64,000 nucleotides of DNA from Chryseobacterium sp. (GCA_031277615.1 JAITMC010000009.1:95473-159472); one strand, 5' to 3'. Shown: positions 34,306 to 43,746, numbered from the stretch's first letter. Notes: generated by a model not told the origin, from the sequence alone. Numbers and translations: made by a program.

Positions 34306-35010
34306 TTATTTCTTGGTCAGTCTCGCCAGATAAGAATCTTCATCGTGAATAATTTTTTCAACCTTAAAGCCGTTATGCTCTGCTGCATTTTTCAGGGTGT
34401 TAAAATCCAGATACAGCCAGGTAATCGGCTCCTCGGATTCTCCTTTGTAATGAACGGTATATCCCAATTCACCGTAATAACCGCCTGCCGGGATATAAAC
34501 TCCGCCATCTTCATCACGGTCAAACATATACAGAATATCTGTACTGTCGATCAGAATCTGGCCGTTTTCATTTAATAAAGCTGAAAGTTTCTGAAGATAG
34601 ACATCAATTTTCGCAAGGCTTTCAAAAATACCGGTTCCGTTCATCAGCATCAAAACTGTGTCAAAAGTTTCTCCGGAAAAATCCAGCATATCTTCGCAGA
34701 CAGCATTTCTGATGCCCCTCAGTTTACAAACCTCAACCGATTTCGGTGAAATATCCAATGCCAGAACATCAAGCCTACGCTCATCCTGAAGGTAAAGTGC
34801 ATGTGATCCGGCGCCGGCGCCAATATCTAAAACCTTACCCTTTGCCAGCTGCAAGGCTTTTTGCTCAATATCATTCATCTCTTCAAAATCCCTGAAAAGA
34901 TAATCTACCGGAAGCTCATCCAGTTCCGAAATTGATGTTTCTGTTTGCAGGTCCTGAGGATCTTCATCGTGAAAATAATCCCAGATCGCCCTGCCCATTA
35001 AATCTTTCAT
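34306..35010 (-). CDS. Class I SAM-dependent methyltransferase
   Basis: 234 residues from the ATG at 35010. A TTG at 35022 would lie at the transcription start predicted by the -7 box at 35028-35035, so it is rejected. The Rossmann SAM-binding motif VLDIGAGAGSHALYLQ is near residue 65, the acidic loop LALDISPKSVEVC follows, then VCEDMLDF and the motif IV area FDTVLMLMNGTGI. A long N-terminal acidic segment (DYFHDEDPQDLQTETS) precedes the domain. The substrate is unknown. It has its own promoter and is upstream of the siderophore-related pair only in map position, not in transcription. Confidence 0.9.
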   Translation of the reverse strand: MKDLMGRAIWDYFHDEDPQDLQTETSISELDELPVDYLFRDFEEMNDIEQKALQLAKGKVLDIGAGAGSHALYLQDERRLDVLALDISPKSVEVCKLRGIRNAVCEDMLDFSGETFDTVLMLMNGTGIFESLAKIDVYLQKLSALLNENGQILIDSTDILYMFDRDEDGGVYIPAGGYYGELGYTVHYKGESEEPITWLYLDFNTLKNAAEHNGFKVEKIIHDEDSYLARLTKK

Positions 35011-35027
35011 AACTTTTTTCAAAGTGG

Positions 35028-35035
35028 CAAAGATA
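35028..35035 (-). promoter_or_regulatory. -7 promoter box (TATCTTTG) of the methyltransferase gene
   Basis: Exact TAnnTTTG match on the minus strand; predicted start near 35022, leader about 12 nt to the ATG at 35010. Confidence 0.55.
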
Positions 35036-35106
35036 CGGGTTTATTGATAATGAGTAATGCGTGATGAATGATCGGTAATAAGCAATTCATTATTCACTAT
35101 GCTAAC

Positions 35107-35916
35107 TTATTCCATTGAGTCTTTTTCCTTATGCCGGTCTGCCTGTGATTCAGTTTCTGCAACACCTGCTTTCCAGTAAGAATAGGCATAAAGCTCTTTG
35201 GAAGTCCAGTTTTTTTCTTTCCTGAGATAGGTACGGATTTCTTTCACGCTTGAAAATTCCGTGGCCACGTACCCGAATTTTGTGGTTTTAGGAATAGCAA
35301 TTCCTTTTATCGTGTCAGCCATTTTGCTGCTGATGTGAGGTTCTGCATTATGCAGCCATATGAATTCAATATCAGCCTTTGTATCAATGATCTGCTCATC
35401 TTCCATTCCATGCACTTCAAGAATGCAGATTCCTTTTGCTGTTTCAGGAAGTGTATTCAGGATAGCACTCAGCACAGGAATAGCCGTTGCATCACCAGCC
35501 AGCAGATACCATTCTGCTTCGGGATAGAGTTCTTTGCCACCAAGTCGCATCATCACGCCCAGTTTGGAGCCTGCTTCAGCTTCACGTACCCATCCTGATG
35601 CCGGACCTCCGTCACCGTGATCCACAAAATCAATGATCAGTTCATTCTTTTCAAGATCAATTCCTCTGTGGGTGTAAGTTCTTATGGCAGGAGCCAGTTC
35701 TTTGGCCGGATATACCCATTCATCATTTTCATCTAGGGTAGGAAAATGAATTTCATTCAATCCTACCGGTGGAACGGCAATCTTATTATTATCCCCAATC
35801 GTGGTATCTTTAAACATCGGAACCTCCGGAGAATACAGGTATACCCGGATAAAATGGTCGGTAATCTGCTCTTTTCTTGTTACCTCAGCAACAATCTGTC
35901 CTATTGAATTCGCCAT
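35107..35916 (-). CDS. Siderophore-interacting protein (ferric-siderophore reductase, SIP family)
   Basis: 269 residues, cytoplasmic flavoprotein of the ViuB/SIP family that reduces the iron of an imported ferric siderophore. The FAD-binding part shows RTYTHRGID (RxYT motif near residue 77), then FVDHGDGGPASGWVREAEAG and VMMRLGGKELYP. The NAD(P)H-binding part has LLAGDATAIPVLSAIL near residue 145 and a C-terminal SYWKAG motif. It lies 107 bases downstream of the siderophore receptor gene on the same strand, with a weak hairpin between. The pair would act in series: outer-membrane uptake, then cytoplasmic iron release. Confidence 0.94.
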   Translation of the reverse strand: MANSIGQIVAEVTRKEQITDHFIRVYLYSPEVPMFKDTTIGDNNKIAVPPVGLNEIHFPTLDENDEWVYPAKELAPAIRTYTHRGIDLEKNELIIDFVDHGDGGPASGWVREAEAGSKLGVMMRLGGKELYPEAEWYLLAGDATAIPVLSAILNTLPETAKGICILEVHGMEDEQIIDTKADIEFIWLHNAEPHISSKMADTIKGIAIPKTTKFGYVATEFSSVKEIRTYLRKEKNWTSKELYAYSYWKAGVAETESQADRHKEKDSME

Positions 35917-35936
35917 AACTGAATTTTTTAAAGTTA

Positions 35937-35971
35937 AAATCCGGATTCCTTTGGTTACAGAAACCGGATTT
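35937..35971 (-). terminator. Hairpin between receptor and reductase genes
   Basis: AAATCCGG (35937-35944) and CCGGATTT (35964-35971), 19-nt loop, short T run. It could partly reduce transcription from the receptor gene into the reductase gene. Confidence 0.45.
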
Positions 35972-36023
35972 GTATATATTAAATGAATTTAAATCAAGGC
36001 TGACAAAAGCTTAATTTAAATTT

Positions 36024-38234
36024 CTAAAAATCAAAGGTGTAGGAAAGGTTGAATGTTCTTCCTCTTCCTTTATAGCTGAAAAGTTCCGGCAGTCCGTACG
36101 TAGAATACAGAACCTGGGAACGTTTGCTCCATATCGTCTGATAATCGGTGTTGAATACATTCTGAATACCCAGATTGAATTTACCCCAAGGGAAACGGTA
36201 TCCTACGATCAGGTCTGAAGTATTGTAGCCTTCTATTTCATTTTTAAGCTCATCCTTCTGCTTGAAATTCTGAAGCGACTGGAATCTGAACGACCAGTTT
36301 TTAACATTATAACCGATATAAGTGACCAGCTTTGATGGTGAAGCATTATAAATTTCCTGTTTCTGCCATTCTCCGTTATTGTCAACTTCCGATTTTATTA
36401 AAAGTCCGCTTGCACCGAAATAAACCCCATTGTTCATGGAATAGGAAACTTCGGCTTCAATTCCCATATTTCTCAGCTTAAGATCGTTAACAAGAATCTG
36501 GAATGTTTTTTTATCAACCGTTACTGTTTTATCCGAATGACTTAAGAAACCGGCAATCTGTCCTCTGAATCCCCCTTTATTCATCCGGTAACCCACTTCA
36601 AACTGATTGGTTTTAATCGCCTGAAGAGGCTGCTGTTTCACATTGATGCTGGATGTTACGTTCCAGTGAGTTCCTACCAGCTGATAATTTCCGATTCCGT
36701 AATATTTAGAGGGATCTGCAAGGCTTACCCCCTGTGAAAAGGTTCCCCATGCCTGATGCTGATCATTGATTTTATATAACAAACCTGCATTGGCCAGTGT
36801 AACGTTATATGAACTTTCACCACCGGGAATAGCAGAGGCTGACGTCCCGTATCCCATCGCAACCTGCGTTTGCTGAACAGAACCTACGAAATCGTCTACC
36901 TTTACCTTTATATTCTGGTACCGGATTCCGGCATTCACCTGAAGCTTCGGGATAATATCATATTTGGCCTGAACATATCCGGCATAACTCTGTGAATGAT
37001 TGGTAGGATATCTTCCCAGACTGTATTGTGTTTCATTAACCAAACCGCCGCTTGACATGGTTTTCGCCAGATCATATACCGACTGCGTGCCTTCAAATTT
37101 CTCAAGATCCACATCAACCCCGTACGTTACGTTCAGTATTTTCCATGATTTTGACAGTAATGCTTTGATTCCTGAATAATAGGTATCCTGCTGTGAAGAC
37201 GACATATAAGCCACCGGGCCTGTTTTAAGGCTTACGTTTCCGGGGAAAGGATAAAACCCAAGTTTCTCCCCTCTGGCAGCCAGTTGAACATAGAGATCCT
37301 GTCCTCCTAAAATACCGTTGGCATGATATGCCAGAGTTCCCATAAAACGTTCGGTTCCGATATTTTTATCGGATGAAAAACCGTCACGCATTTCCAGAAG
37401 GGATGCATTTTTTGTAGTAAAGGCACTTAGATTCTGTCCTAAATAAAGACTTCTGTCTCCATTGAATTTGGAATTATAATACTGAAGGGAAGCCGTAATC
37501 TTATGCTTATTGTTAAATTTATAGCCTCCTGTTGCCAGAATGTCAATAGATTGATTGTACTGAAGATCCGTCTGGGTAATATCGGTGATCACCTGATGCT
37601 GATCTGCTCCGTATACTCCGCCATTCTGCTGATAAGCCACTCCCAGCCTTCCGAAAAGTTTCTCCCCTTTTCCTGAAATAACCTGCGCCGCACGGAAATC
37701 ATGATCATCTTTTCCCATAAATCCGGTTCTCATCCCTACTTCTGTTTCTCCACTGATTCCGTTCTTTGAAGGAGCTTTGGTAATGATATTGATGATACCT
37801 CCGGTAGCATTTCCGCCATACACAGAACTGGCTCCCGAAAGAACCTCAATTCTTTCAATATTAAAAGGATCAATGGCATCAAGCTGTCTGCTGATCGCAC
37901 GGATACTGTTCAGAGAAACCCCGTCAATCATTACCAGTGCGGAACGCCCTCTCATATTCTGTCCGTAATTGGTTCTTCCCTGTGGCCCAATATCCATACT
38001 CGGGATCAGGATAGAAAGCATTTCTTTGATAGGGACCCCACTTTTGGCCTGTTCCTGAATTTTTTCTTTCTGTACCACCCATACTGTTCCCGGGATATCG
38101 GAAATCTTAGTCGGTTTTCTTGAGGCTACGATTACCACGTCATCAATACCTTTAGAGGCTATAGAATCATTAGCCGTCTGGGAGAATATCATCCCTGAAA
38201 CCAATAGACCTATTAACGCATACTGCTTTTTCAT
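36024..38234 (-). CDS. TonB-dependent siderophore receptor
   Basis: 736 residues, outer membrane. Signal peptide MKKQYALIGL...MIFSQ, a TonB-box-like DDVVIVASRKPTKIS, and the plug with IPGTVWVVQKEKIQ, GRTNYGQNMRGRSALVMIDG and VLSGASSVYGGNATGGIINIIT, followed by the 22-strand barrel ending in LSYTFDF. Overall it resembles hydroxamate/citrate-type siderophore receptors such as IutA, but the exact ligand cannot be read from the sequence. The neighbouring SIP reductase supports iron uptake. A -7 box overlapped by a TTATTTAGAA sequence lies upstream, compatible with iron control. Confidence 0.92.
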   Translation of the reverse strand: MKKQYALIGLLVSGMIFSQTANDSIASKGIDDVVIVASRKPTKISDIPGTVWVVQKEKIQEQAKSGVPIKEMLSILIPSMDIGPQGRTNYGQNMRGRSALVMIDGVSLNSIRAISRQLDAIDPFNIERIEVLSGASSVYGGNATGGIINIITKAPSKNGISGETEVGMRTGFMGKDDHDFRAAQVISGKGEKLFGRLGVAYQQNGGVYGADQHQVITDITQTDLQYNQSIDILATGGYKFNNKHKITASLQYYNSKFNGDRSLYLGQNLSAFTTKNASLLEMRDGFSSDKNIGTERFMGTLAYHANGILGGQDLYVQLAARGEKLGFYPFPGNVSLKTGPVAYMSSSQQDTYYSGIKALLSKSWKILNVTYGVDVDLEKFEGTQSVYDLAKTMSSGGLVNETQYSLGRYPTNHSQSYAGYVQAKYDIIPKLQVNAGIRYQNIKVKVDDFVGSVQQTQVAMGYGTSASAIPGGESSYNVTLANAGLLYKINDQHQAWGTFSQGVSLADPSKYYGIGNYQLVGTHWNVTSSINVKQQPLQAIKTNQFEVGYRMNKGGFRGQIAGFLSHSDKTVTVDKKTFQILVNDLKLRNMGIEAEVSYSMNNGVYFGASGLLIKSEVDNNGEWQKQEIYNASPSKLVTYIGYNVKNWSFRFQSLQNFKQKDELKNEIEGYNTSDLIVGYRFPWGKFNLGIQNVFNTDYQTIWSKRSQVLYSTYGLPELFSYKGRGRTFNLSYTFDF

Positions 38235-38262
38235 TCTTTTAATAACAAGTTTTATAATGCTT

Positions 38263-38291
38263 CAAATTTAATTTTTATTCTTTCTAAATAA
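38263..38291 (-). promoter_or_regulatory. Receptor promoter with a possible Fur half-site
   Basis: Minus strand: perfect -7 TAAATTTG at 38263-38270. Immediately upstream, TTATTTAGAA (38282-38291) has the AT-rich TTATTTAGA form described for Bacteroidota Fur half-sites, but the second half is poor. Regulation by iron is therefore only suggested. Confidence 0.4.
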
Positions 38292-38480
38292 AAACAAATA
38301 AGCATGAATTTTTTCATATGGAGGAGCTGGGTGATGGAGGATGGAAGATGGATCTTTTTGAAAGTCGTAAAAGGAAATTACTTATTGGTTACAGATAGCC
38401 TTTTTAATTGATAGAAATATCTTTTATGAATGATGCCCAAATCAACATCCAATATCCCTTCTTCCAGCTTCCGGCTTATA

Positions 38481-38520
38481 AAAAACGCAAGATCCCGTCT
38501 TTATACAAAGTCCGGGATCT
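38481..38520 (-). terminator. Intrinsic terminator of the efflux operon
   Basis: Stem AGATCCCG (38490-38497) with CGGGATCT (38513-38520) and inner CTTT/AAAG pairing; the minus-strand tail includes GCGTTTTTTAT. It lies 22 bases after the MFS stop. Confidence 0.85.
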
Positions 38521-38542
38521 CACTGTGAAAAACAAGGTATCT

Positions 38543-40135
38543 TTAAACCGCAGGTCCTGCTGCGTCTTTTATTTCTTCTAATAATTTTTTACGTTCTCTT
38601 AATCTTCGTCTCGCAATCACGGATTTTCCTCCAAGAACGCGGATAAACCGTAAATACTGGAACCGTTCTTTTCCGAAATGATGGGTAAACACATAGATCA
38701 GCACTCCAAAACCTGTCAGGATAATATATCCGAAGATCTTTTTGGTGGCTATAATAATGGCATTGAGCTGCATCAGTTTCATATTGGCTGCCACATTCTG
38801 GGGAGTTACCGTCATTCCGTCCATATAGACGGCAAGATCGCCTATAGCCGTTACCTGAAAACGGTATTGAAACCATGAATACAGTGCTGAAAAAATGCCT
38901 ACCGCAAGAAATGTTCTCCATACCAGAACGAGTCCGATAGCCGCCAGCATATCATTCATTTCAAGCTTGTCCAGCGTATAAAACCATACTGAAATGAAAA
39001 GCGAACACATCCCGTACCCCTTTAAGAATAATGGCAGATACCAAAGATCATAGCTGAATTCCAGGACCATTGAAAAATACATGATCAGGGAATAGCCCAT
39101 CATGGCAGAAAATCCTGAGAAGATATACATTTTGAGCGGCTTTTCTTTTTTGAACCAGAATACGGCTACTGCTCCGGCCAGGATAATTCCGGGAATCATC
39201 AGCAGGTTCAGTCTCGCATTGGTAAGCTGATCATATCCTAAAACCCCAACGGCAAAGGTATTCTGCATAGAAGTTGTTCCCAGGAACATTCCGAGCCAGA
39301 ACAACATAAACAACCCATGCTGTACATTATTCTTGGTAAAGATATTAAAGGATAAATAAGGTCTTTTCAGCGTAAACTGCCGAATCGTCAGTAGAGCAAA
39401 ACTTACGAAAGCTCCGATACTGGCATTCAGAATATTTTTAGAATTCCACCAGTCCTGCTGTCTTCCAAAAGAAAAAACATAGGCCGAAAACATAAATGTA
39501 GAAACAAAAAGCAGGATACTCAGCCAGTCGATATAATGCAGCGGAACTTTAAGGGCAAAATATTTATCATGCATACAAACCCAATGGATCAGAGCCAGCA
39601 TAAAGCAAAGCACCGCCATGATAATATAGAAATGCTGCCAGTTATAGTTAATGGAGACCTCCACGGCATAATACGCCGCCACCTGGTTCATCATCAGCAC
39701 AAACGTATAGAATACCCCATAAAAAATACCCCGGTTACCAATCATGGCCATTAAAGGGAGAAACAGTTCTATGGTCACCATCATTTTCAGAAATCCGATA
39801 CAAAGGGAAGTTGAAACAAAAACCATAGGCTGAAGGGTTGTAGCATTTACATAGCTTAACAGGCCCAAAAGCACCAGTAATAACGTCATTTTATCCCTCA
39901 CCTTAAATCTCATCTTCATTCTGAGAACCACCGGCATACAGGCTCCCATTCCGATTGTGGTCGCATAATTGGCCCACATGAAATATTCAGTCATGGCACC
40001 GGTACCACTTACCAGATAACTGATGTTCCCTGTATACACACCGCCCAGCGGCATCACCACTGCCAGAAGCAGTACGATCAGCAACAGCTGTACGGGTTTC
40101 GGTACCCAGTCATTATATAGTCCTTTGTTGTACAT
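38543..40135 (-). CDS. MFS efflux transporter (EmrB-like)
   Basis: 530-residue inner-membrane protein with about 14 hydrophobic segments, in the size range of the DHA2 drug:proton antiporters. Typical motif A and C are hard to see, so the sequence is a divergent Bacteroidota member. The C-terminal tail is basic (RRRLRERKKLLEE). It is the third gene after tolC- and hlyD-like genes, as in EmrAB-TolC type tripartite pumps: it would supply the proton-driven inner-membrane step for exporting toxic or hydrophobic compounds. The start is ATG at 40135, 95 bases after the HlyD gene. Substrate unknown. Confidence 0.85.
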   Translation of the reverse strand: MYNKGLYNDWVPKPVQLLLIVLLLAVVMPLGGVYTGNISYLVSGTGAMTEYFMWANYATTIGMGACMPVVLRMKMRFKVRDKMTLLLVLLGLLSYVNATTLQPMVFVSTSLCIGFLKMMVTIELFLPLMAMIGNRGIFYGVFYTFVLMMNQVAAYYAVEVSINYNWQHFYIIMAVLCFMLALIHWVCMHDKYFALKVPLHYIDWLSILLFVSTFMFSAYVFSFGRQQDWWNSKNILNASIGAFVSFALLTIRQFTLKRPYLSFNIFTKNNVQHGLFMLFWLGMFLGTTSMQNTFAVGVLGYDQLTNARLNLLMIPGIILAGAVAVFWFKKEKPLKMYIFSGFSAMMGYSLIMYFSMVLEFSYDLWYLPLFLKGYGMCSLFISVWFYTLDKLEMNDMLAAIGLVLVWRTFLAVGIFSALYSWFQYRFQVTAIGDLAVYMDGMTVTPQNVAANMKLMQLNAIIIATKKIFGYIILTGFGVLIYVFTHHFGKERFQYLRFIRVLGGKSVIARRRLRERKKLLEEIKDAAGPAV

Positions 40136-40230
40136 ATGTATAGAAATCAGATCATAGAGATGAAGAAAAGAAGGTGAACTCCCGGAAAACTTTTATCATT
40201 CCTGTTTCAGGATCTCTACGTCTTTATTTT

Positions 40231-41358
40231 TTATTGTTTTTGATTAATCTGCACATTCATATTCATTCCGGCACTCAGCTTATCCAGATCTTCTTTTTTA
40301 TTGGAAGCCGTAAACTCTATTCTTACAGGAATTCTCTGCTGTACCTTGATGAAATTCCCGGTAGAATTATCTGTCGGAACACTTGAATATCTGGATCCGG
40401 TAGCCGCTGAAACCGCAGTCACCACGCCTTCAAATTTCTTTCCGCCCAAAGCATCAGCTGTCATCATCATTTTCTCACCCATCTTAATGTTTGGCATCTG
40501 GCTTTCCAGGAAGTTGGCCGTTACCCATTTCTGTCCGTTCAGAACAATCGTTGCCACCTGTTGGCCCGGTTGGATGAGCTGACCTTCGGAAATAGTTCTT
40601 CTCCCCATCACTCCGTCATAAGGAGCTGTAATCACGGTGTAAGAAAGGTTGATTTTCGCCATATCCAAAGCTGATTTTGTTCTTTTAATCTCAGCATCAT
40701 TAATTCCCAGACGGCTTTTTACTTCTGTTGTGGAAAGGTTCGCCGATTGTTTTTGGTTAACCAGCGTTTCGTAAGCCGCTTTCTGAGCATCATATTCTGT
40801 TTTCACCTGGTCATACTGCTGTCTGGTTACGGCTTCAGCAGCCAGGAGGTTTTTATAACGGTTCAGGTTCTGTTCGGCATTCCAGAGTCTTGCTTTTGCT
40901 CCGGCAATATTGGACTGCATCACATTGATATTATTGGAGACGGTATTCACTGAAGAGCTTGTTGCTGATTTCTGTGCCAATGCATTCTGATAGGCAGCCT
41001 CTGCCTGTCCCAGCTGAGTAAGAATCTCATTCTGATCTAGAACAACCAGTGTATCTCCTTTTTTAACTTTCTGGTGCTCAATAAATTTTATTTCTTTGAT
41101 ATAAGCAGAAACCCGGGTATTGATCGGATTGATAAACTCCTCTACCTGAGCCGCTTCGGTATACGTTTTGTCCCCGATGTGAAAATATTCACGAACCAGC
41201 CAGTACAATCCGAAACCGATCACCAGGAAAACGATTATATTGGAGATAATGGCCCTGATCTTATTCGTTCTGTTCTTTTTCTTTTTATTGGAAGCAGCTG
41301 TAGAAGCCGGAGCTGGAGCCGCCTGTGTATTTTGAGTGTTTTGTTCCTTGTTTTCCAT
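40231..41358 (-). CDS. HlyD/EmrA family periplasmic adaptor
   Basis: 375 residues. A low-complexity Ala/Pro/Thr N-terminus and a Lys-rich stretch precede one transmembrane helix (AIISNIIVFLVIGFGLYWLV, about residues 34-53), then a biotinyl-lipoyl-like domain, a long alpha-helical hairpin (about residues 110-220, coiled-coil) and a beta-barrel part with ITAPYDGVMGRRTISEGQLIQPG, typical of the family. It bridges the MFS pump and the TolC-like channel. It lies 26 bases downstream of the tolC-like gene. Confidence 0.95.
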   Translation of the reverse strand: MENKEQNTQNTQAAPAPASTAASNKKKKNRTNKIRAIISNIIVFLVIGFGLYWLVREYFHIGDKTYTEAAQVEEFINPINTRVSAYIKEIKFIEHQKVKKGDTLVVLDQNEILTQLGQAEAAYQNALAQKSATSSSVNTVSNNINVMQSNIAGAKARLWNAEQNLNRYKNLLAAEAVTRQQYDQVKTEYDAQKAAYETLVNQKQSANLSTTEVKSRLGINDAEIKRTKSALDMAKINLSYTVITAPYDGVMGRRTISEGQLIQPGQQVATIVLNGQKWVTANFLESQMPNIKMGEKMMMTADALGGKKFEGVVTAVSAATGSRYSSVPTDNSTGNFIKVQQRIPVRIEFTASNKKEDLDKLSAGMNMNVQINQKQ

Positions 41359-41384
41359 TGTTTTGTTTTTCAGTTTTTAAAAGA

Positions 41385-42695
41385 TTAAAGTGTTCCCGAA
41401 GCTTTCATAAGATTGTAATACTGATAAAGTACATTAATCTCTCCGTTGGCATAGTCCAGCTCCGCCTGAAGCTTCTGGTTCTGGGCATCGATCATTTCTG
41501 CCTGCACAGCCAGCTGATTCAGATATTTTGCTTCTGTGATCTTGTAGTTTTCTTCCGCAAGTCTTTTGGAATCGTTAAGAATATCAGCCTGCTGGATAGA
41601 TTCCTGGTATTTTACATAAGCTGCATTCACTGCCATATCTACGTTTTGCTGTACTAAAGTTTTTGCATCACCGGCCTGTGTTTTCTGAAGTTCTCCCAGT
41701 TTCACCTTTTCTTTTGTTCTGTAGAGGTTATCGATATTATAACTTAACGAGATCCCTGCCTGCCATCCTCCGGAATACATATCCAGAACAGGATTTCTTG
41801 TCGTAATCGGACGCTGTAAGGTATACCCTCCGAATCCGGCCAGTGTTGGCATCTGATCTGTTTTAATGATCTCGATATTCTTTTGGGCAAGATCAATATT
41901 TTTTTCAGCAGATTTCAGCTGCGGATTGCTTTCATGGGCCAGATCAATATAATAATCCATTCCTATTCCCGACTCTTTATCTGTTAAGCTTTCTACCGGG
42001 ATGATTTCTGTATCCGAAGGAAGCCCTAAAGCGATCGTAAGATTATAATTCAGGATCTTTTTATTATTAGTCAGCGTAAGGATTCCCTGATCAAGATTTT
42101 TAATCGCCAGCTCACCACGGATGACCTCATTTCGGGTTACCATACCCTGCTGATAGAATTTCTGAATATTTTTAAGACGCTCCTGAGCAAGCTTTTTGTT
42201 ATTCTGAAATACTGTTTCCTGATTCTGGATCTTGTAAACATCCAGATAATTGGAAATAACCAGAAACTTTACATCCTGCTTATTTTTTTCAAGATCCAGT
42301 TCAGAAAGCTGCTCACGAAGACCGGCTACTTCAATGGATTTATTCACCAAACCGCCTTTAAAGATCAGCTGAGTTGCCTGTACGGCATATGAACTTCCGT
42401 AATGAGGCATCGGAATGGTTGTGGAATTAGAAAAATCTTTATCAATAGCTACCGCATTCCCTAAATAGAACTGGCTTGTAGAAGCAGTGACCGTAGGAAG
42501 TTTCTGAAGTTTGGTAACATTGGTATTCTGTTTGGCAATATCTATGTTCTGAGCAGAAACTTTTAACTGCTGGTGATTCTGTACAGCCATTTCGGCGACT
42601 TCTCCTGCCGTCATTTCTCGCGTCTGTTGTGAAAAAAACAGCGCAGGAAATAATGCTATCACGAGTGATAGTGCTGTTTTTACCTTTTTTGTCAT
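41385..42695 (-). CDS. TolC family outer-membrane efflux channel
   Basis: 436 residues with a signal peptide (MTKKVKTALSLVIALFPALFFSQ). It shows the internally duplicated OEP fold: long helices with AEMAVQNHQQLKVSAQNIDIAKQ and its later partner IDLAHESNPQLKSAEKNIDLAQK, separated by beta strands. It forms the trimeric exit duct of the pump. First gene of the efflux operon. The 89-base region between the AraC regulator and this start contains a -7 box and a pair of direct repeats. Confidence 0.95.
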   Translation of the reverse strand: MTKKVKTALSLVIALFPALFFSQQTREMTAGEVAEMAVQNHQQLKVSAQNIDIAKQNTNVTKLQKLPTVTASTSQFYLGNAVAIDKDFSNSTTIPMPHYGSSYAVQATQLIFKGGLVNKSIEVAGLREQLSELDLEKNKQDVKFLVISNYLDVYKIQNQETVFQNNKKLAQERLKNIQKFYQQGMVTRNEVIRGELAIKNLDQGILTLTNNKKILNYNLTIALGLPSDTEIIPVESLTDKESGIGMDYYIDLAHESNPQLKSAEKNIDLAQKNIEIIKTDQMPTLAGFGGYTLQRPITTRNPVLDMYSGGWQAGISLSYNIDNLYRTKEKVKLGELQKTQAGDAKTLVQQNVDMAVNAAYVKYQESIQQADILNDSKRLAEENYKITEAKYLNQLAVQAEMIDAQNQKLQAELDYANGEINVLYQYYNLMKASGTL

Positions 42696-42737
42696 TTTAC
42701 CTTGTTTTACGAAGGCAAAGTTACAGCAGTATTCAAT

Positions 42738-42779
42738 TCAAACAAATGTTTGATTTTTGGAAAAAGATGTTCAAATGTA
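42738..42779 (-). promoter_or_regulatory. tolC-operon promoter region with direct repeats and palindrome
   Basis: Contains a perfect palindrome TCAAACA-AA-TGTTTGA (42738-42753), direct repeats ATGTTTGA (42746-42753) and ATGTTCAA (42767-42774) exactly 21 bases apart, and on the minus strand a perfect -7 box TACATTTG (42772-42779). Two sites two helical turns apart fit binding by an AraC-type protein, and the AraC gene ends 6 bases away. Confidence 0.5.
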
Positions 42780-42784
42780 AGATT

Positions 42785-43630
42785 TTAGTTTTCGAACTGA
42801 TGTCTGTATTGGCTGGGGCTTACTTCCAGATGTTTTTTAAAAAAGTGTGAAAACGAGTACTGATCACTGAACCCAAGAATTGAAGAAATCTCTGAAACCG
42901 GTTTATTGGAAGAGTTTAACAGCACCTTAGCTTCATTCATCACAATCAGGGCAATGACCTGGCTGGCCGATTTGCCGGTAATGGATTTCACGACAGATGA
43001 AAGATGTCTGGTTGTAATCGACTGCCGTTCGGCATAAAACTCCACCGTTCTTTCCGTAAGATGGTGCTCCGAAAGATCAGTGAGGAATACAAAAACGATT
43101 TCTTCCTGTCTGGACATCTGGTTCAGTGAATTGCTGTCTTCTTTAGAAATAATTCCTGCCATCTGATAACAGAACACAGAGAAAAGATGTTCTACCATCT
43201 CTTTTTTATACAGCATCTCGGCCTCGGAATCCAGGATATATTTCAGAAAATTAACACTCTTCCATACCACTTGCATTTCGTGCTCAGGAAAAGGCACTCC
43301 CTTATTCATCTGCTGTCTGAAATACCGGTAGGTAATCAATCTGTTGAATTTAAGTGATAAAGCCGAAATAAACTCTCTTTTATAGGAAACCATTCTGGAC
43401 TGAAAGTCATCGCTTACAGACACCATTTCATAAATCGTCTGCGGATCGGTAACCATAAACATATTGGCAGAAAGCTCCAGATCACTGAAATGCTGGCGCA
43501 GCTTTATTGTTCCTGATCTGATAAAGATAAAAGCAGGATTTTCAGGACGGAAAGGCTTATCGGCAGAAATTCTCTCAAAAATATTATGCTGGGTAAAAAT
43601 TTCAACGCCAAATTTTTCTAAGGCAGACAT
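42785..43630 (-). CDS. AraC family regulator of the efflux operon
   Basis: 281 residues from the ATG at 43630. An upstream in-frame extension of 28 codons is rejected because a perfect -7 box lies between it and this ATG. N-terminal cupin-like sensor (IFIRSGTIKLRQHFSDLELSANMFMV), then the double helix-turn-helix: FYAERQSITTRHLSSVVKSI and VSEISSILGFSDQYSFSHFF with HLEVSPSQYR. It is located directly upstream of and in line with the tolC-hlyD-MFS genes, which makes control of that pump its likely job. The inducer is unknown. Confidence 0.9.
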   Translation of the reverse strand: MSALEKFGVEIFTQHNIFERISADKPFRPENPAFIFIRSGTIKLRQHFSDLELSANMFMVTDPQTIYEMVSVSDDFQSRMVSYKREFISALSLKFNRLITYRYFRQQMNKGVPFPEHEMQVVWKSVNFLKYILDSEAEMLYKKEMVEHLFSVFCYQMAGIISKEDSNSLNQMSRQEEIVFVFLTDLSEHHLTERTVEFYAERQSITTRHLSSVVKSITGKSASQVIALIVMNEAKVLLNSSNKPVSEISSILGFSDQYSFSHFFKKHLEVSPSQYRHQFEN

Positions 43631-43636
43631 ATTCCG

Positions 43637-43644
43637 CAAATGTA
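43637..43644 (-). promoter_or_regulatory. -7 promoter box (TACATTTG) of the AraC gene
   Basis: Exact TAnnTTTG match ending 6 bases before the ATG at 43630. It decides the start codon and implies a nearly leaderless mRNA. Confidence 0.55.
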
Positions 43645-43738
43645 GCCAATATATTATAATAAGGTGTCCGGGAAAAGAAATAAATTTAAAGGTTGGAAAG
43701 TGCAATAAGTACAAAAATTTCTCATAGCAGGCTCATTA

Positions 43739-43746
43739 TAAATTTG
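43739..43746 (+). promoter_or_regulatory. -7 promoter box (TAAATTTG) of the DUF4349 gene
   Basis: Exact TAnnTTTG match; predicted start near 43752, leader about 55 nt to the ATG at 43808. Confidence 0.5.
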
